Assembly: GCA_030602885.1 (NCBI GenBank) | Contig: JAUVYV010000015.1 | Location: forward strand, 1-64,000 | DNA: 64,000 nucleotides | Direction: 5' to 3' | Source: Phycisphaerales bacterium | Lineage (GTDB): Bacteria > Planctomycetota > Phycisphaerae > Sedimentisphaerales > Anaerobacaceae | In this document: positions 17,166 through 26,742 of the stretch, in pieces | Position numbering within the stretch: the stretch's first letter is position 1 | How the letters are laid out: each line of letters begins with the position of its first letter | The notes under the pieces: model-generated | The model's input: only the letters and a program-made list of their open reading frames with translations | Told to the model about the DNA's origin: nothing | The model's database searches: none | Made by a program: the position numbers and the translations under genes

Positions 17166-17882
17166 ATGGGAGAGGGCAAATACAAACGAGTTCTGTTGAA
17201 ACTTTCCGGGGAGAGTTTTTGCGGGTCGGGAGGGTTCGGCATTGACGGGAAATCGCTTGAGTCGCTTGCGGTGCGGATATCAGAGATATGCAGGGTGACC
17301 CCTGAGGTAGCGGTTGTTGTGGGGGCCGGTAACTTTCTTCGCGGGGAGAGTTTTTCGCAGGCGAGCCGTATACCGCGGAACACGGCGGACTATATGGGGA
17401 TGCTTGCGACGATAATCAATGCGTGTGCTCTCCAGGAGACGCTTGAGAAGTCAGGGCAGCAGACGCGTGTACTGAGCGCGATAGAGGTAGCGGCATTGTG
17501 CGAGCCGTTCATACGGAGACGTGCCCTGCGGCATTTGGAGCATGGTCGGGTTGTGATATTGGCGGGAGGGACGGGCAATCCATTCTTTACAACGGATACG
17601 TGTGCTGCGTTGCGTGCGTCGGAGCTTGACGCGGATTTGCTAATCAAGGCGACGAAAGTGGACGGCGTTTACAGCGACGACCCTGAGAAGAACCCCGATG
17701 CAAAGCTCTATGAAAAACTGTCGTATGAGGATGTGCTGAATAAGAATCTCCGGATAATGGACCATTCGGCGATAAGTCTTTGCTGGGACAATAAGATTCC
17801 GATTATAGTTTTGAACATATTCAAGGAGGGGAATATAACGAAGGCGATTCGCGCCGAGCGTGTGGGGACGTTAATCTGTTAG
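17166..17882 (+). CDS. pyrH: UMP kinase
   Basis: A 238-residue amino-acid-kinase-fold enzyme that makes UDP from UMP and ATP. Motifs: RVLLKLSGESF at the phosphate site, VVGAGNFLRGE, the RNTADYMGMLATIINACALQ helix, VILAGGTGNPFFTTDTCAAL and IKATKVDGVYSDDP. Bacterial enzymes are hexamers controlled by GTP and UTP; this is family knowledge. It is third in the rpsB operon, followed by frr 16 bases later. Confidence 0.97.
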   Translation: MGEGKYKRVLLKLSGESFCGSGGFGIDGKSLESLAVRISEICRVTPEVAVVVGAGNFLRGESFSQASRIPRNTADYMGMLATIINACALQETLEKSGQQTRVLSAIEVAALCEPFIRRRALRHLEHGRVVILAGGTGNPFFTTDTCAALRASELDADLLIKATKVDGVYSDDPEKNPDAKLYEKLSYEDVLNKNLRIMDHSAISLCWDNKIPIIVLNIFKEGNITKAIRAERVGTLIC

Positions 17883-17898
17883 GAGCGGAGGTTTTTAT

Positions 17899-18459
17899 AT
17901 GCCGACAAAAGAGAGTGTTGCTGAAACCGAGGGCAAGATGGGCAAGGCGGTTGAGGTTTTGCACGACGAGCTGAGGACGGTTCGAACGGGGCGGGCCTCG
18001 ACGGGTCTGGTTGAGAACATGAGGGTTGAATATTACGGCAGTGCAATGCCGCTGAAGCAGCTGGCGACCATTGCGGCGCCTCAGGCGGATATGATAGTGA
18101 TAAAGCCGTTCGACCCCGCTTCAATCAAGGATATTGAGAAAGCGATAAAGAGCAGTAACTTGAGTCTTGCGCCGATGGTGGAAGGGAAACTGATTCGGCT
18201 GAGTATTCCGCCGCTCAGTGAGGAAAGACGCAGGCAGTTGGCCGGGCAGGTCAAGCAGCTGGGCGAGCAGGTGAAGGTGAGTATTCGGAATATCCGCAGA
18301 GATGCGAACAAACACTTAGAGCAGCAGCAGAAGGACAAGGTGATCACGGAAGACGACCTTGAGAAGGGCAAGAAGCAGATTGACGACGTCACAAAGGACT
18401 ATACCAACAAGATCGACGAGATGGTGAAGCACAAGTCGGACGAGATAATGCTGGATTAG
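17899..18459 (+). CDS. frr: Ribosome recycling factor
   Basis: A 186-residue protein that, with EF-G, splits the post-termination ribosome. The family pattern is full length: LRTVRTGRASTGLVENMRVE, YYGSAMPLKQLATIAAPQ, IRLSIPPLSEERRRQL and the C-terminal VKHKSDEIMLD. It closes the rpsB-tsf-pyrH-frr operon and is followed by a palindromic terminator at 18540. Confidence 0.97.
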   Translation: MPTKESVAETEGKMGKAVEVLHDELRTVRTGRASTGLVENMRVEYYGSAMPLKQLATIAAPQADMIVIKPFDPASIKDIEKAIKSSNLSLAPMVEGKLIRLSIPPLSEERRRQLAGQVKQLGEQVKVSIRNIRRDANKHLEQQQKDKVITEDDLEKGKKQIDDVTKDYTNKIDEMVKHKSDEIMLD

Positions 18460-18539
18460 CAGTGACGGGTCAGGAGAGCTTTTCTTAAAGGCGGCACCCT
18501 GGGAAGAGGTGAACAGTTGGTCGCGAGCAAAAGGAGGAG

Positions 18540-18563
18540 TCCCGGCGCGCCGGGATTGATTTT
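18540..18563 (+). terminator. Probable terminator of the rpsB operon
   Basis: The perfect 16-base palindrome TCCCGGCGCGCCGGGA is followed by TTGATTTT. The T run is interrupted, so efficiency is uncertain. Confidence 0.55.
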
Positions 18564-18641
18564 CCGCCGTTGCGGGTGTATTCTGCTGTTTGGTCGCTGC
18601 GGGTAGTTTTGAATTTGGACTACTTTTCGGGGGTCATTGCA

Positions 18642-21600
18642 ATGGGAACGGGAGTTGAAAGCGAAGGCAAAAAGAGGCCGAGGAAGAAGCTGCGAAGAGT
18701 GTTCCTGGCAATATTGGCTGTTTTGATTGTTCTGGTAATTGTAGTATTGCTGGCGATTCCCGTTTTCGTTTCGAGCGGCAGGGCACGGGCGATGATACTT
18801 GCGAAGGCGAACGAGTCGATGAGCGGGGAGCTGGATTTCGGGGCTTTGTCGATGAGCTGGTTTCGCGGGATACGGGTCGGCGACATCAGCTTCAATGACA
18901 TCGCGGCGGGGACGAGGGTGGCGGTGAAGGAGTTTTCGACTCGGCCTCATTATTTTTCGCTTTTGGTGGGCAGTCCCTCATTCGGCAAGACGGTGATAGA
19001 TGAGCCAAGGATAGAGATAGATTTGAGAAAGCCGGCGGCTGGAGCACCGGATGGGACGAGTCAGAAGACACCGGTGAGGGAAGAGAGTAAGACGGTTGGC
19101 ATTCCACTCAAACAAATCGACCTTGTTGTCAATGACGGCAACTTGAAGGTCAAGGGCGGAAAAGAGGCCGTTGAGCTTTCGGATATAAATACAAAGGTTG
19201 CGCTTCGCCCGCCGGGTCAGGAGAGTAACTTTGACATAAGTGCAACCGTCAAAGCTTCGGGTGGAGAATCAAAGATAAGTGCGGCGGGAAACGTAAAACC
19301 GGCGGCCAAGACCGGCTGGCGTCTCGAAGGGACGAGCGGCGATTTGGCAATCGAGATCAAAGACCTGGACCTTGCGTCACTGGGCCCGATTTTTGCGCTG
19401 GCGGGGGCGGAGGTGGAAGCAAAGGGAGTGCTTAATGCGAATATAAAGGGTGCGGTAAAAGATGGTGAGCTTGAGAAGCTGGACGGGATGATAAGAGGCA
19501 GAGAGTTGGAGGTGACCGCCGCTCAACTGCAAGGTGATACCCTGAGCACGAGCACACTGGATATGCAGGTTCAGGTAAAACGCCGGGGCAGCCTGATGGA
19601 CGTCGAAAAGCTTTTCGTACAGGCGGACTGGTTTAAGGCCCGGGCGAGCGGGGTTGCGCCGATGACGGTCGGTTCGCTGGAGGAGTTTGTCAAGCCGGAT
19701 TCGAAGTATGAATTGGAAGGCAATTTCGAGTGTGATGTTGCGGTAGCGATGAGCCAGTTGTCGCACACGCTGGGGGTGAAGGAGGGGATGAAGGTGACGG
19801 GTGGTAAGCTGAGCGGCAATGTCAATACGCTGACGGAAGCCGGGCAGAAAAAGCTCTATGCTCTGGTAAATCTTGCCGGGCTGGCAGGAGCCGTTGAGGG
19901 CAAGGCGGTCGCTCTGTCGGAACCGGTGACCGTTGAGGCAAAGGTCGCCGCCGAGGCAAAGGGCGTAAGAATCGACAAGCTTGGTGTATCGGCGGCATTT
20001 GCAAAGGTGGATTGTTCCGGCACAACCGAGCAGTTGGAATACAGTGTCAACGTGAACCTGGCGAAGCTGCAGGCGGAATTGGGGCAGTTTGTGGATTTCG
20101 GCAAGTACGGTGTTGCGGGTGAGGTAGCGAGTGACGGACAGATATCAGCCAAAGGTGAGAAGCTCACGGTGGCAGGGTCGGCGGGAGCGAAGAATATCCG
20201 GATTTCGGCGGACGGTAACAGCATCTCTGAGCCGGCGGCGGATATGACTTTTGCGGTTAGTGTTGACAGAAAGCAGAACGTTGTCCTGGTTGATTCGGTC
20301 GCTGCCAAGGCCAGCTTCGGGCAGGTCAATGTGCGTGACGCGGTCGTGCCGCTCAGTGAAAAGGCGGCGGGGCCGATGAAACTCGTTGCATCAGCGAGCG
20401 GTATCGACCTTGGGAAACTACAGCCGTACGCGGTGATGTTCGGCGGGTTACAAAAAGAGATGCAGCTTAGCGGGACGGCGGAATCTGTTGTAGTGGTCAG
20501 TGGCGTCGAAGGTGGATACCGGGTGAGAACAGATACGACGAAGCTGACGAATCTTCGGCTTATGGCGCCGGGCAAGGAACCGTTCGTTCAGGATTATGTG
20601 AATCTGGCATTCGACGGTGACTTCTATCCTTCACGGAAAAGTCGGCGGATACGAACGTTCGAGCTGACGAGTCCGAATATCAAGATCAAGGGCGACTTTC
20701 AGCAGGACTCGTCCGAAGAGGAAAGCACATTTGAGGGCAAGGCGCAGCTTGACTACGACTGGTCGGCAATCGGGGCATTGATTGGCGCGTTTATGCCGGA
20801 GGGGTTGAAACTGGAGGGTAAGAGGGCCGACACTATCAGTTTTTCGAGTAGGTACAAGGCGGGCCAGCCGGGCGGTTTGCTGGGCAATCTCAATACACAG
20901 GCCGGGCTGGGTTTCGACAAGGCCGAGTACATGGGGCTGAATGTCGGGGCGACGAATATTGACGCCAGGATAGAAAACGGGCTTTTTAGGATTGTGCCGT
21001 TTACTACGACGGTGAACAATGGGCGGCTCAGTTTCGGCGGAGAGGCGGATTTCAAGCAGAAGCCGGCGCTATTTGAGATTGCCAGGCCAATGCAAATCGT
21101 CAAAGATATCGAGATCAACGATGAGGTCTCAAGCAAACTGCTGGCGAAGCTGAATCCTATTTTCTCAGGGGCTGTGGGTGTCCGAGGCATTGCAAATTTT
21201 CATTGTGAGAAGCTTGCGGTGCCGATAAAGGACGGAAGGAAGGAAGATGTTGAGATAGTCGGGACGGTGTCACTTGCGCAGTTGAACATGCGGCCTACCG
21301 GTCTGCTGGGTACAATTCTGTCTGCGACCGGCGCTGCACGGGGACAGAGCATGACGATTCACCCGACCAAATTCACAGTCAGGAATGGTTATGTCAGCTA
21401 TGACAATATGCAATTAGATGTCGGTGACAATCCAGTCAAGTTCAGCGGGAGTCTGCCCCTTGAACCGGACAAGAGAATTGAGAATATGAGCATTACGCTG
21501 CCTTATACTTCAAGGGGCAGAACGGTGCGAGTGGGTGAAGAACCCAGTGGCCGGCTAATAACGGCACACATAAAGGGGACTCCAAGAAATCCCGAGCTGG

Positions 21601-21677
21601 ATTTGGAGAAGCTGCTTCAGGAAGAACTGATACAAACGGGTCTGGATCTTCTTTTTGAGAAGGTGCTTGAGAAATAA
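18642..21677 (+). CDS. AsmA-like envelope protein
   Basis: A 1011-residue protein with a single N-terminal membrane helix (FLAILAVLIVLVIVVLLAIPVF) after a basic stretch, then a long beta-rich body of repeated short strands, ending in LDLEKLLQEELIQTGLDLLF. The AsmA-like C-terminal part (KFTVRNGYVSYDNMQLDVGD and RGTPRNPEL-like ending) is visible. AsmA-type proteins are long periplasmic bridges thought to help move lipids between membranes. The ATG at 18642 is preferred to a TTG 72 bases upstream, as it directly precedes the basic-plus-hydrophobic start. It may be cotranscribed with the next YihY gene (34-base gap). Confidence 0.75.
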   Translation: MGTGVESEGKKRPRKKLRRVFLAILAVLIVLVIVVLLAIPVFVSSGRARAMILAKANESMSGELDFGALSMSWFRGIRVGDISFNDIAAGTRVAVKEFSTRPHYFSLLVGSPSFGKTVIDEPRIEIDLRKPAAGAPDGTSQKTPVREESKTVGIPLKQIDLVVNDGNLKVKGGKEAVELSDINTKVALRPPGQESNFDISATVKASGGESKISAAGNVKPAAKTGWRLEGTSGDLAIEIKDLDLASLGPIFALAGAEVEAKGVLNANIKGAVKDGELEKLDGMIRGRELEVTAAQLQGDTLSTSTLDMQVQVKRRGSLMDVEKLFVQADWFKARASGVAPMTVGSLEEFVKPDSKYELEGNFECDVAVAMSQLSHTLGVKEGMKVTGGKLSGNVNTLTEAGQKKLYALVNLAGLAGAVEGKAVALSEPVTVEAKVAAEAKGVRIDKLGVSAAFAKVDCSGTTEQLEYSVNVNLAKLQAELGQFVDFGKYGVAGEVASDGQISAKGEKLTVAGSAGAKNIRISADGNSISEPAADMTFAVSVDRKQNVVLVDSVAAKASFGQVNVRDAVVPLSEKAAGPMKLVASASGIDLGKLQPYAVMFGGLQKEMQLSGTAESVVVVSGVEGGYRVRTDTTKLTNLRLMAPGKEPFVQDYVNLAFDGDFYPSRKSRRIRTFELTSPNIKIKGDFQQDSSEEESTFEGKAQLDYDWSAIGALIGAFMPEGLKLEGKRADTISFSSRYKAGQPGGLLGNLNTQAGLGFDKAEYMGLNVGATNIDARIENGLFRIVPFTTTVNNGRLSFGGEADFKQKPALFEIARPMQIVKDIEINDEVSSKLLAKLNPIFSGAVGVRGIANFHCEKLAVPIKDGRKEDVEIVGTVSLAQLNMRPTGLLGTILSATGAARGQSMTIHPTKFTVRNGYVSYDNMQLDVGDNPVKFSGSLPLEPDKRIENMSITLPYTSRGRTVRVGEEPSGRLITAHIKGTPRNPELDLEKLLQEELIQTGLDLLFEKVLEK

Positions 21678-21711
21678 GTGTCTCTGCGTTCCAAAATGAA
21701 AGGGGATTTGA

Positions 21712-23031
21712 ATGTTTGAGAAGCTCTTGACGACACCGACCGCTCAGGTCGGCAGGGCAAAGCGGTTTGTAATACTTCAGGCCAAGCTCTGGTTTCACTG
21801 TTTTAGGTTATTGATGAAGAACCGGGCGGGTCAGCAGGCGGCGGCGCTGTCGTATCACACGATATTCGGACTGGTGCCGCTTTCGATTGTGGTACTGCTG
21901 ATATTTCAGTCGTTCGACGCCTATAGTGACATAGGGGAAAAAGTCAAGAATCTGGTTTATGAACAGCTTCACTTTAAGACGATTGAATACGAGGCCGACG
22001 GCGAGACCGTACAACTTACGGAGCATCTGGATAACATAGTAGGCAGGGTATTCACGGGATTCAACGAGGGGACAATAGCACTGGTAAGCGCGGTGATTAT
22101 CATCTGGGCGGCGCTGGCGCTTTTGGGGACTACAGAGAGGTCGTTCAACAATATATGGGGTGTGGGCAGAGGCAGAGGGTTTGTGCAGAGGGTGATCAAC
22201 TACTGGGCGGTCCTGACGCTTGGGCCGCTGCTTCTGGGTGTGGGGATATATGTCGGCACGCGGTATGCGACTATAAGCGAGATACAGAGGACGGTATTGT
22301 CGCATATAGCACCGGCTGTGTTGTCGTACATTATCGCAACGACGGTGTTTTTCCTTCTTTACTATCTCCTGCCAAACACGCGGGTGAAGGCGAAAGCGGC
22401 TGTATGGGGTGGTGCGGTGGCGGCTTTAGTATGGACGCTTGCCAAGTGGGGCTTCGCATTGTACGTGACGCAGTTTATTCCGTTTAGCAAAATCTATGGT
22501 GTGGTGGGGCTTATCCCGCTTGGAGTGTTTTGGATTTATATAAGCTGGTGGATCATACTGTTCGGTCTGCAATTGACATTTACAACTCAGCATTTGAAGA
22601 GCCTGGATGCTGCCGAGATAGCAGCGGCGAGGAAACGCGAGGAGTACTTTATTGCGAACGATATGACGGTTGTCAATATTCTGCGTGAGATAGCGGCGGG
22701 GTTTGAGTCGAGCAATGCACCGGTACAAGCGGAGGTGATAACGAGCAAGCTGGATATACCGGCGGAGTTTGGTGAGAAGATACTGAGGCATCTCGTCGAG
22801 AGCGGTCTGATAGTTCGGGTATCAGAGCCGCGTGACGGTTTTATGCCGGCGAAAGAGCCGGCGGATATTCGGCTGTCGGACATTTCGCGGGCGGTTGCTC
22901 AGGCGAGTCTCGGTCAGTCGGCTGCCAATGAGCCGGCGAGCATGAGGGAGATATCGCAGGCGCAGTTGAGTGCGCTTTCAGAGTACAGCCTGAAACAGAT
23001 TCTGGACGAGCCGAGACAGCAGCAGTGCTGA
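21712..23031 (+). CDS. YihY/BrkB family membrane protein with winged-helix tail
   Basis: A 439-residue protein. Residues 30-300 are the six-helix YihY/BrkB domain: AGQQAAALSYHTIFGLVPL, LFYYLLPNTRVKAKAAVWGG, and WIYISWWIILFGLQL. The remaining 130 residues look like a winged-helix fold (ILREIAAGFESSNAPVQAEV, ILRHLVESGLIVRVSEP). The family is a poorly understood group of inner membrane proteins, formerly mis-annotated as RNase BN. The added domain suggests a regulatory or DNA-linked role, which is inference. It ends 11 bases from the convergent phosphoesterase gene. Confidence 0.9.
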   Translation: MFEKLLTTPTAQVGRAKRFVILQAKLWFHCFRLLMKNRAGQQAAALSYHTIFGLVPLSIVVLLIFQSFDAYSDIGEKVKNLVYEQLHFKTIEYEADGETVQLTEHLDNIVGRVFTGFNEGTIALVSAVIIIWAALALLGTTERSFNNIWGVGRGRGFVQRVINYWAVLTLGPLLLGVGIYVGTRYATISEIQRTVLSHIAPAVLSYIIATTVFFLLYYLLPNTRVKAKAAVWGGAVAALVWTLAKWGFALYVTQFIPFSKIYGVVGLIPLGVFWIYISWWIILFGLQLTFTTQHLKSLDAAEIAAARKREEYFIANDMTVVNILREIAAGFESSNAPVQAEVITSKLDIPAEFGEKILRHLVESGLIVRVSEPRDGFMPAKEPADIRLSDISRAVAQASLGQSAANEPASMREISQAQLSALSEYSLKQILDEPRQQQC

Positions 23032-23042
23032 GTCCGTGATGG

Positions 23043-24623
23043 TCATTGCGATTTTGCAGTGACCTGATGGGTTACGGTTTGCTGTGTCTGCCCCACCTTG
23101 TATCGACAATCGAGCCAGAGCGCCGGTGTAATCGGCTGAAGTGCTCTGCGTTCGGCCGGGGATTGGTCGCTTTCGAGCACGAGCGTAGCATCCAGCCTGA
23201 CACTGACGGCCATGCCATGCTTCGGCACGGTAAGCGTTTCGGGTTCGGGCAAAACATAGCTGCCCTCACTGGAGCGGAGTGAGAATGTCAATTCGGCTGA
23301 GTCCGGCAGCGGCGGGACGGATAATTTGTATTCGACGGTGAAGAGCTGATTTTCCCGCGGCTGAGCGGGAAGAGGCCTGGGCAGGGTGTCGTGCAGGCGC
23401 TGGTGGAGATAAACGAGCTCCGTCGCCACGGCCTGCTGCAGGTACTCACTGTTCAATATCCCGTCGGTCCTGGTCAGTTCGAGATGGTCGATGGTCAGGC
23501 CGTTGATATCCACGGTATCCATGGTCAGTCTATCACCGTCGATTTCGAAGATGCAGAAGTGATGGGTTTTGGCGGCTTTGGCGTGGTACGTGGTGGGGGT
23601 GATGTCATAGAGAGGCGCGCCACCGCCACCGGCGGTTATGTAAGTTACGAAACTTCCGTCGGTTCCGGCGGGCGGGGCGAGCGGTCGGAATCGCTCGTAT
23701 TGATGTGAGTGGCCCGTTATGACGAAGTCGGCGCCGGCCTTTGCAAAGGCGCCGAAGGCCTGTGGGGCGGCCCAGTCGGAAAAGTGGCCTCCGAAGTTAA
23801 GGGAGGGTATGTGGTAGCTGATGAATTTCCAGACAGCACTGCTGTTCTTGACGCTATCTGCGATGAGGTCAATGAGTTTGTTGGTGCTTAGACCTCTGGA
23901 GTAGTTGTCGGCGCAGAAGTAGTGCAGCGGGCCGTAGTCAAAGCCAAAGTTGTTTCTTTCGCCGGGTGGCAGAAGAAGTTTTTCGTAAGTTCCGTTGTCG
24001 CCCTCGTGGTTTCCCTTTGCGATGTAGATGGGGACGGATTCTGCAAGGCCCTTTACGACGTTGAAGAACTGAGGGGTCCACTGCAGGTAGTCATTGCCGT
24101 TGGTGACAAGGTCACCGGTATTGACCACTAAATCGACGTCGGCTTCTATAATTTGCTCGACAATTTTGCGATGTCTTTGGGGGCGAGTTCGGCTGTCACC
24201 ATAGACGGCGAATTTGACGCGGTCGGCCTGGGCAGGGACAGTGTCAAAACGGTAGATATCGGTTTGGGTACCCGGTGCCGAGATGCGATAGGAATAGGTC
24301 AGGCCCGGCTGAAGATTAGGAAGCCAGACTTTATGAATGAAGGCGGTTTCCTTATCACCTTTTTGATTTTGGTACGCGAATCGATCAGGCGTTGTCAATA
24401 TGCGATAGTCCAGTTGGTCGCCTGGGCCGTACGCAATTTTTCCATGGCCTTCGGTGTCGGTTTCAAACATCACCGCAGCTTTGGTTTGATGGAGTCGCAG
24501 CAGGACCGGGCCCTTGGTAATCCTGGCCTGAATAACTGCGGGCAGCGACAGAAGTGAAAACAGTACTAATGGCAATATGCGCAGTGTTGAGAGGCGTTTG
24601 TTGTGCAAGTTTGTTCGATTCAT
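23043..24623 (-). CDS. Secreted metallophosphoesterase (purple acid phosphatase-like)
   Basis: A 526-residue exported protein. After the signal peptide (LRILPLVLFSLLSLPAVIQA) comes an Fn3-like part (KGPVLLRLHQTKAAVMFET) and a calcineurin-like domain with the usual metal sites: VYGDSRTRPQRHR, NTGDLVTNGND, AKGNHEGDNG, SYHIPSL and ITGHSHQYERF. The order suits purple acid phosphatase relatives that cleave phosphate esters outside the cytoplasm. The C-terminal 100 residues are beta-rich and unassigned. The ATG at 24623 precedes the signal peptide; longer frames upstream overlap the lysE-like gene and are not credible. Confidence 0.87.
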   Translation of the reverse strand: MNRTNLHNKRLSTLRILPLVLFSLLSLPAVIQARITKGPVLLRLHQTKAAVMFETDTEGHGKIAYGPGDQLDYRILTTPDRFAYQNQKGDKETAFIHKVWLPNLQPGLTYSYRISAPGTQTDIYRFDTVPAQADRVKFAVYGDSRTRPQRHRKIVEQIIEADVDLVVNTGDLVTNGNDYLQWTPQFFNVVKGLAESVPIYIAKGNHEGDNGTYEKLLLPPGERNNFGFDYGPLHYFCADNYSRGLSTNKLIDLIADSVKNSSAVWKFISYHIPSLNFGGHFSDWAAPQAFGAFAKAGADFVITGHSHQYERFRPLAPPAGTDGSFVTYITAGGGGAPLYDITPTTYHAKAAKTHHFCIFEIDGDRLTMDTVDINGLTIDHLELTRTDGILNSEYLQQAVATELVYLHQRLHDTLPRPLPAQPRENQLFTVEYKLSVPPLPDSAELTFSLRSSEGSYVLPEPETLTVPKHGMAVSVRLDATLVLESDQSPAERRALQPITPALWLDCRYKVGQTQQTVTHQVTAKSQ

Positions 24624-24649
24624 TTGGACCAGCCTTTCCGAATAACCGT

Positions 24650-25282
24650 TTACGCCACTTCTGTTATATATGTTTGTACAGCGTTGTAAATGAAGAAGAT
24701 TGCGAAAAAGAGCATCGCGGCGGCGCAGATTTTCAGGACGATGGTTTGCAGTTTCGGGCCCAGCAGTGTGGTGCCGTGGAAGCTGGCGAGTGACAGGGCC
24801 GAGACCCAGAGCAAATCGACGAGCCAATGGACAATTGCAAAAAGGGCAAATGCCCGGATGCCGAATTCGGTTGCGGTTGTGGCCAGCGTCAAGCCGACGG
24901 TAGCCCACCAGATGAGAAAGTATGGGTTGGAGGCCGTCAGGACGATGCCGGCGAGAACCGGCTTGTCTTTTCGTGCGCCTGCTTGAGGGTCTTCGACGTG
25001 TTTTGCGGACTTGAACATACCGTAAGCCATGTAGAGCAGGACGAGTCCGCCGGCCAGGCCGACAATGACCTGGGTTGTGGTGCGCTGAAACAGGGCGCCG
25101 ACGCCGAGCAGGATGAGGGCCATCAAGGGGAATTCAATAATACCGTGGCCGACGGCGATCAGTACCCCTGCCCAACGGCTGCGTGCGCCCATAGTGATTG
25201 CGGTGGCGGTAACAGGGCCCGGCTGCATTGCACCGGAGAACGATATGATGAATACCTGAATTAGGAATAGGATCAGAGCCAT
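24650..25282 (-). CDS. LysE/RhtB family amino-acid exporter
   Basis: A 210-residue inner membrane protein with six helices. The N-terminal SFSGAMQPGPVTATAITMGA contains the family PGPV motif; GLTLATTATEF and NPYFLIWWATVG are typical later segments. LysE-type proteins export lysine, threonine or related compounds; the substrate here is open. The ATG at 25282 lies 11 bases after yjbQ, and the phosphoesterase follows 26 bases later, so the genes likely share a transcript. Confidence 0.88.
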   Translation of the reverse strand: MALILFLIQVFIISFSGAMQPGPVTATAITMGARSRWAGVLIAVGHGIIEFPLMALILLGVGALFQRTTTQVIVGLAGGLVLLYMAYGMFKSAKHVEDPQAGARKDKPVLAGIVLTASNPYFLIWWATVGLTLATTATEFGIRAFALFAIVHWLVDLLWVSALSLASFHGTTLLGPKLQTIVLKICAAAMLFFAIFFIYNAVQTYITEVA

Positions 25283-25293
25283 CAAGCCGACCG

Positions 25294-25710
25294 TTATTCG
25301 CCGATGATTTTTACCAGCACCCGTTTTTTACGTTTGCCGTCGAACTCGCCGTAGAAGATTTGCTCCCATGGTCCGAAGTCGAGCCGGCCATCGGTAACGG
25401 CGACGACGACTTCGCGGCCCATGACGGTGCGTTTGAGGTGGGCGTCGGCATTGTCCTCGTAGCCGTTGTGTTTGTATTGGGAGTATGGTTTTTCGGGGGC
25501 CAGTTTCTCAAGCCAGACCTCGAAGTCGTGGTGCAAGCCCGATTCATCGTCGTTTATAAAAACCGAAGCCGTAATGTGCATCGCGTTGACTAAGCACAAC
25601 CCTTCCTTGATGCCGGACTCAGCGAGGCAATTCTCAACCTCGGCCGTTATATTAAGTAAGTCACGTCGGTGCGGGGTGTTGAACCATAATTCTTTTCTGT
25701 AGCTTTTCAT
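25294..25710 (-). CDS. YjbQ/UPF0047 family protein
   Basis: A 138-residue protein of the YjbQ group (secondary thiamine-phosphate synthase). Signatures: [19 protein letters not shown] with the His and the [17 protein letters not shown] segment, [17 protein letters not shown], and [19 protein letters not shown]. Members can make thiamine phosphate weakly in vitro; the true role is not settled. It lies in a leftward run with the sugar isomerase upstream and the LysE gene downstream. Confidence 0.93.
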   Translation of the reverse strand: MKSYRKELWFNTPHRRDLLNITAEVENCLAESGIKEGLCLVNAMHITASVFINDDESGLHHDFEVWLEKLAPEKPYSQYKHNGYEDNADAHLKRTVMGREVVVAVTDGRLDFGPWEQIFYGEFDGKRKKRVLVKIIGE

Positions 25711-25742
25711 CGGTATTTGCCTTTAGTGAATTCTGTTCGCTT

Positions 25743-26690
25743 TTAGGCGAATTCGGCGAAGATTTCTCTTGCATATTCTCCGCTTTTAGCAAGGGCGTCG
25801 TGTGCGGAGAGCGTATTGGGCGTACCATTCTCGGGGGCCTGCTCGACGACGAGGTGGGGCTTTACGCCGATATCAAGCAGATAGGCGGCAAGGACGCGGT
25901 AGTCGATGTCCCCATCTGTAAAGGTCTCGGTCCAGGTGCTGTTTTGCGATTGGCGCAGGTGCAGCTCGGAGATGCGCGGGCCGTAGAGCTTTAAGACGTC
26001 AAAGACGGCAACGGCTGAATTGCCGGAGCCGCGGTAAATCCAGTGGGCGTCGAGACAGAGTGTGACGTTTTGCCGGTCGGTGCCGACCATCATGTGATGG
26101 AACTCGCGGGCGGCATTTCGCAGCTCAATGTCGTGATTGTGGTAGGCGAGGGTAAGACCGAGGGCTTTGAGCTCGGCGCCGAGCTTATCGAGGGCCTTGG
26201 CCTGGATATTCAACTGCGAGTCGTCTTTGTCTTCGGGTCCGCCCCACCGGATGGGGTTGGGGTTGGTGACAATGATTTTAGTGCCGATGTCCTTTGCTTT
26301 TTTTGCGATGGCGAGGATTTGCTTGATGCTTTTCTCGGCCTGGGCCGGCGCGTGCAGGGTGCTGTTGACGTAGAGAGAACGCATCTGGACGTTGTGCTTT
26401 TGCAGCAGAGGTACAAGGCGGTCGAGTTCTCTTGGCTTGTTAATGAGGGACTCGAAGCCGTCAAAGCCGGCGGCGGCAACGTCAGCCAGGCCGTCGTCGA
26501 GGTTGGCATTGAAGTCGCGGTTCTCTCTCTGGTAGAAGGTAATCCACGAATACTGGTTGCAGGCTAAATGCAGCTTTTCTGTTAGTTTTGTTTCGGCGGA
26601 ATTTGCGTTTTGAGCGGCCATAAGGACAACTCCTGTAGTTAGGGTTGCTTTAGTAAGGAATTTTCGACGAGATATTCGTGCGTTTTTCAT
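25743..26690 (-). CDS. Tat-exported sugar phosphate isomerase/epimerase-like protein
   Basis: A 315-residue TIM-barrel protein of the xylose-isomerase-like group. The start MKNARISRRKFLTKATLTTG is a twin-arginine (Tat) signal, so the enzyme folds inside and is exported. Barrel features include KIIVTNPNPIRWGG, LAYHNHDIEL, LDAHWIYRGSG and SELHLRQSQ. Exported relatives are common in planctomycetes, probably acting on sugar derivatives; the reaction is unknown. The ATG at 26690 is chosen because the Tat motif follows directly. Confidence 0.87.
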   Translation of the reverse strand: MKNARISRRKFLTKATLTTGVVLMAAQNANSAETKLTEKLHLACNQYSWITFYQRENRDFNANLDDGLADVAAAGFDGFESLINKPRELDRLVPLLQKHNVQMRSLYVNSTLHAPAQAEKSIKQILAIAKKAKDIGTKIIVTNPNPIRWGGPEDKDDSQLNIQAKALDKLGAELKALGLTLAYHNHDIELRNAAREFHHMMVGTDRQNVTLCLDAHWIYRGSGNSAVAVFDVLKLYGPRISELHLRQSQNSTWTETFTDGDIDYRVLAAYLLDIGVKPHLVVEQAPENGTPNTLSAHDALAKSGEYAREIFAEFA

Positions 26691-26742
26691 AGAGAGGACT
26701 TTAGCAGATTGGAGCCATTGAATCAAGCACGGGTCTGGGCGA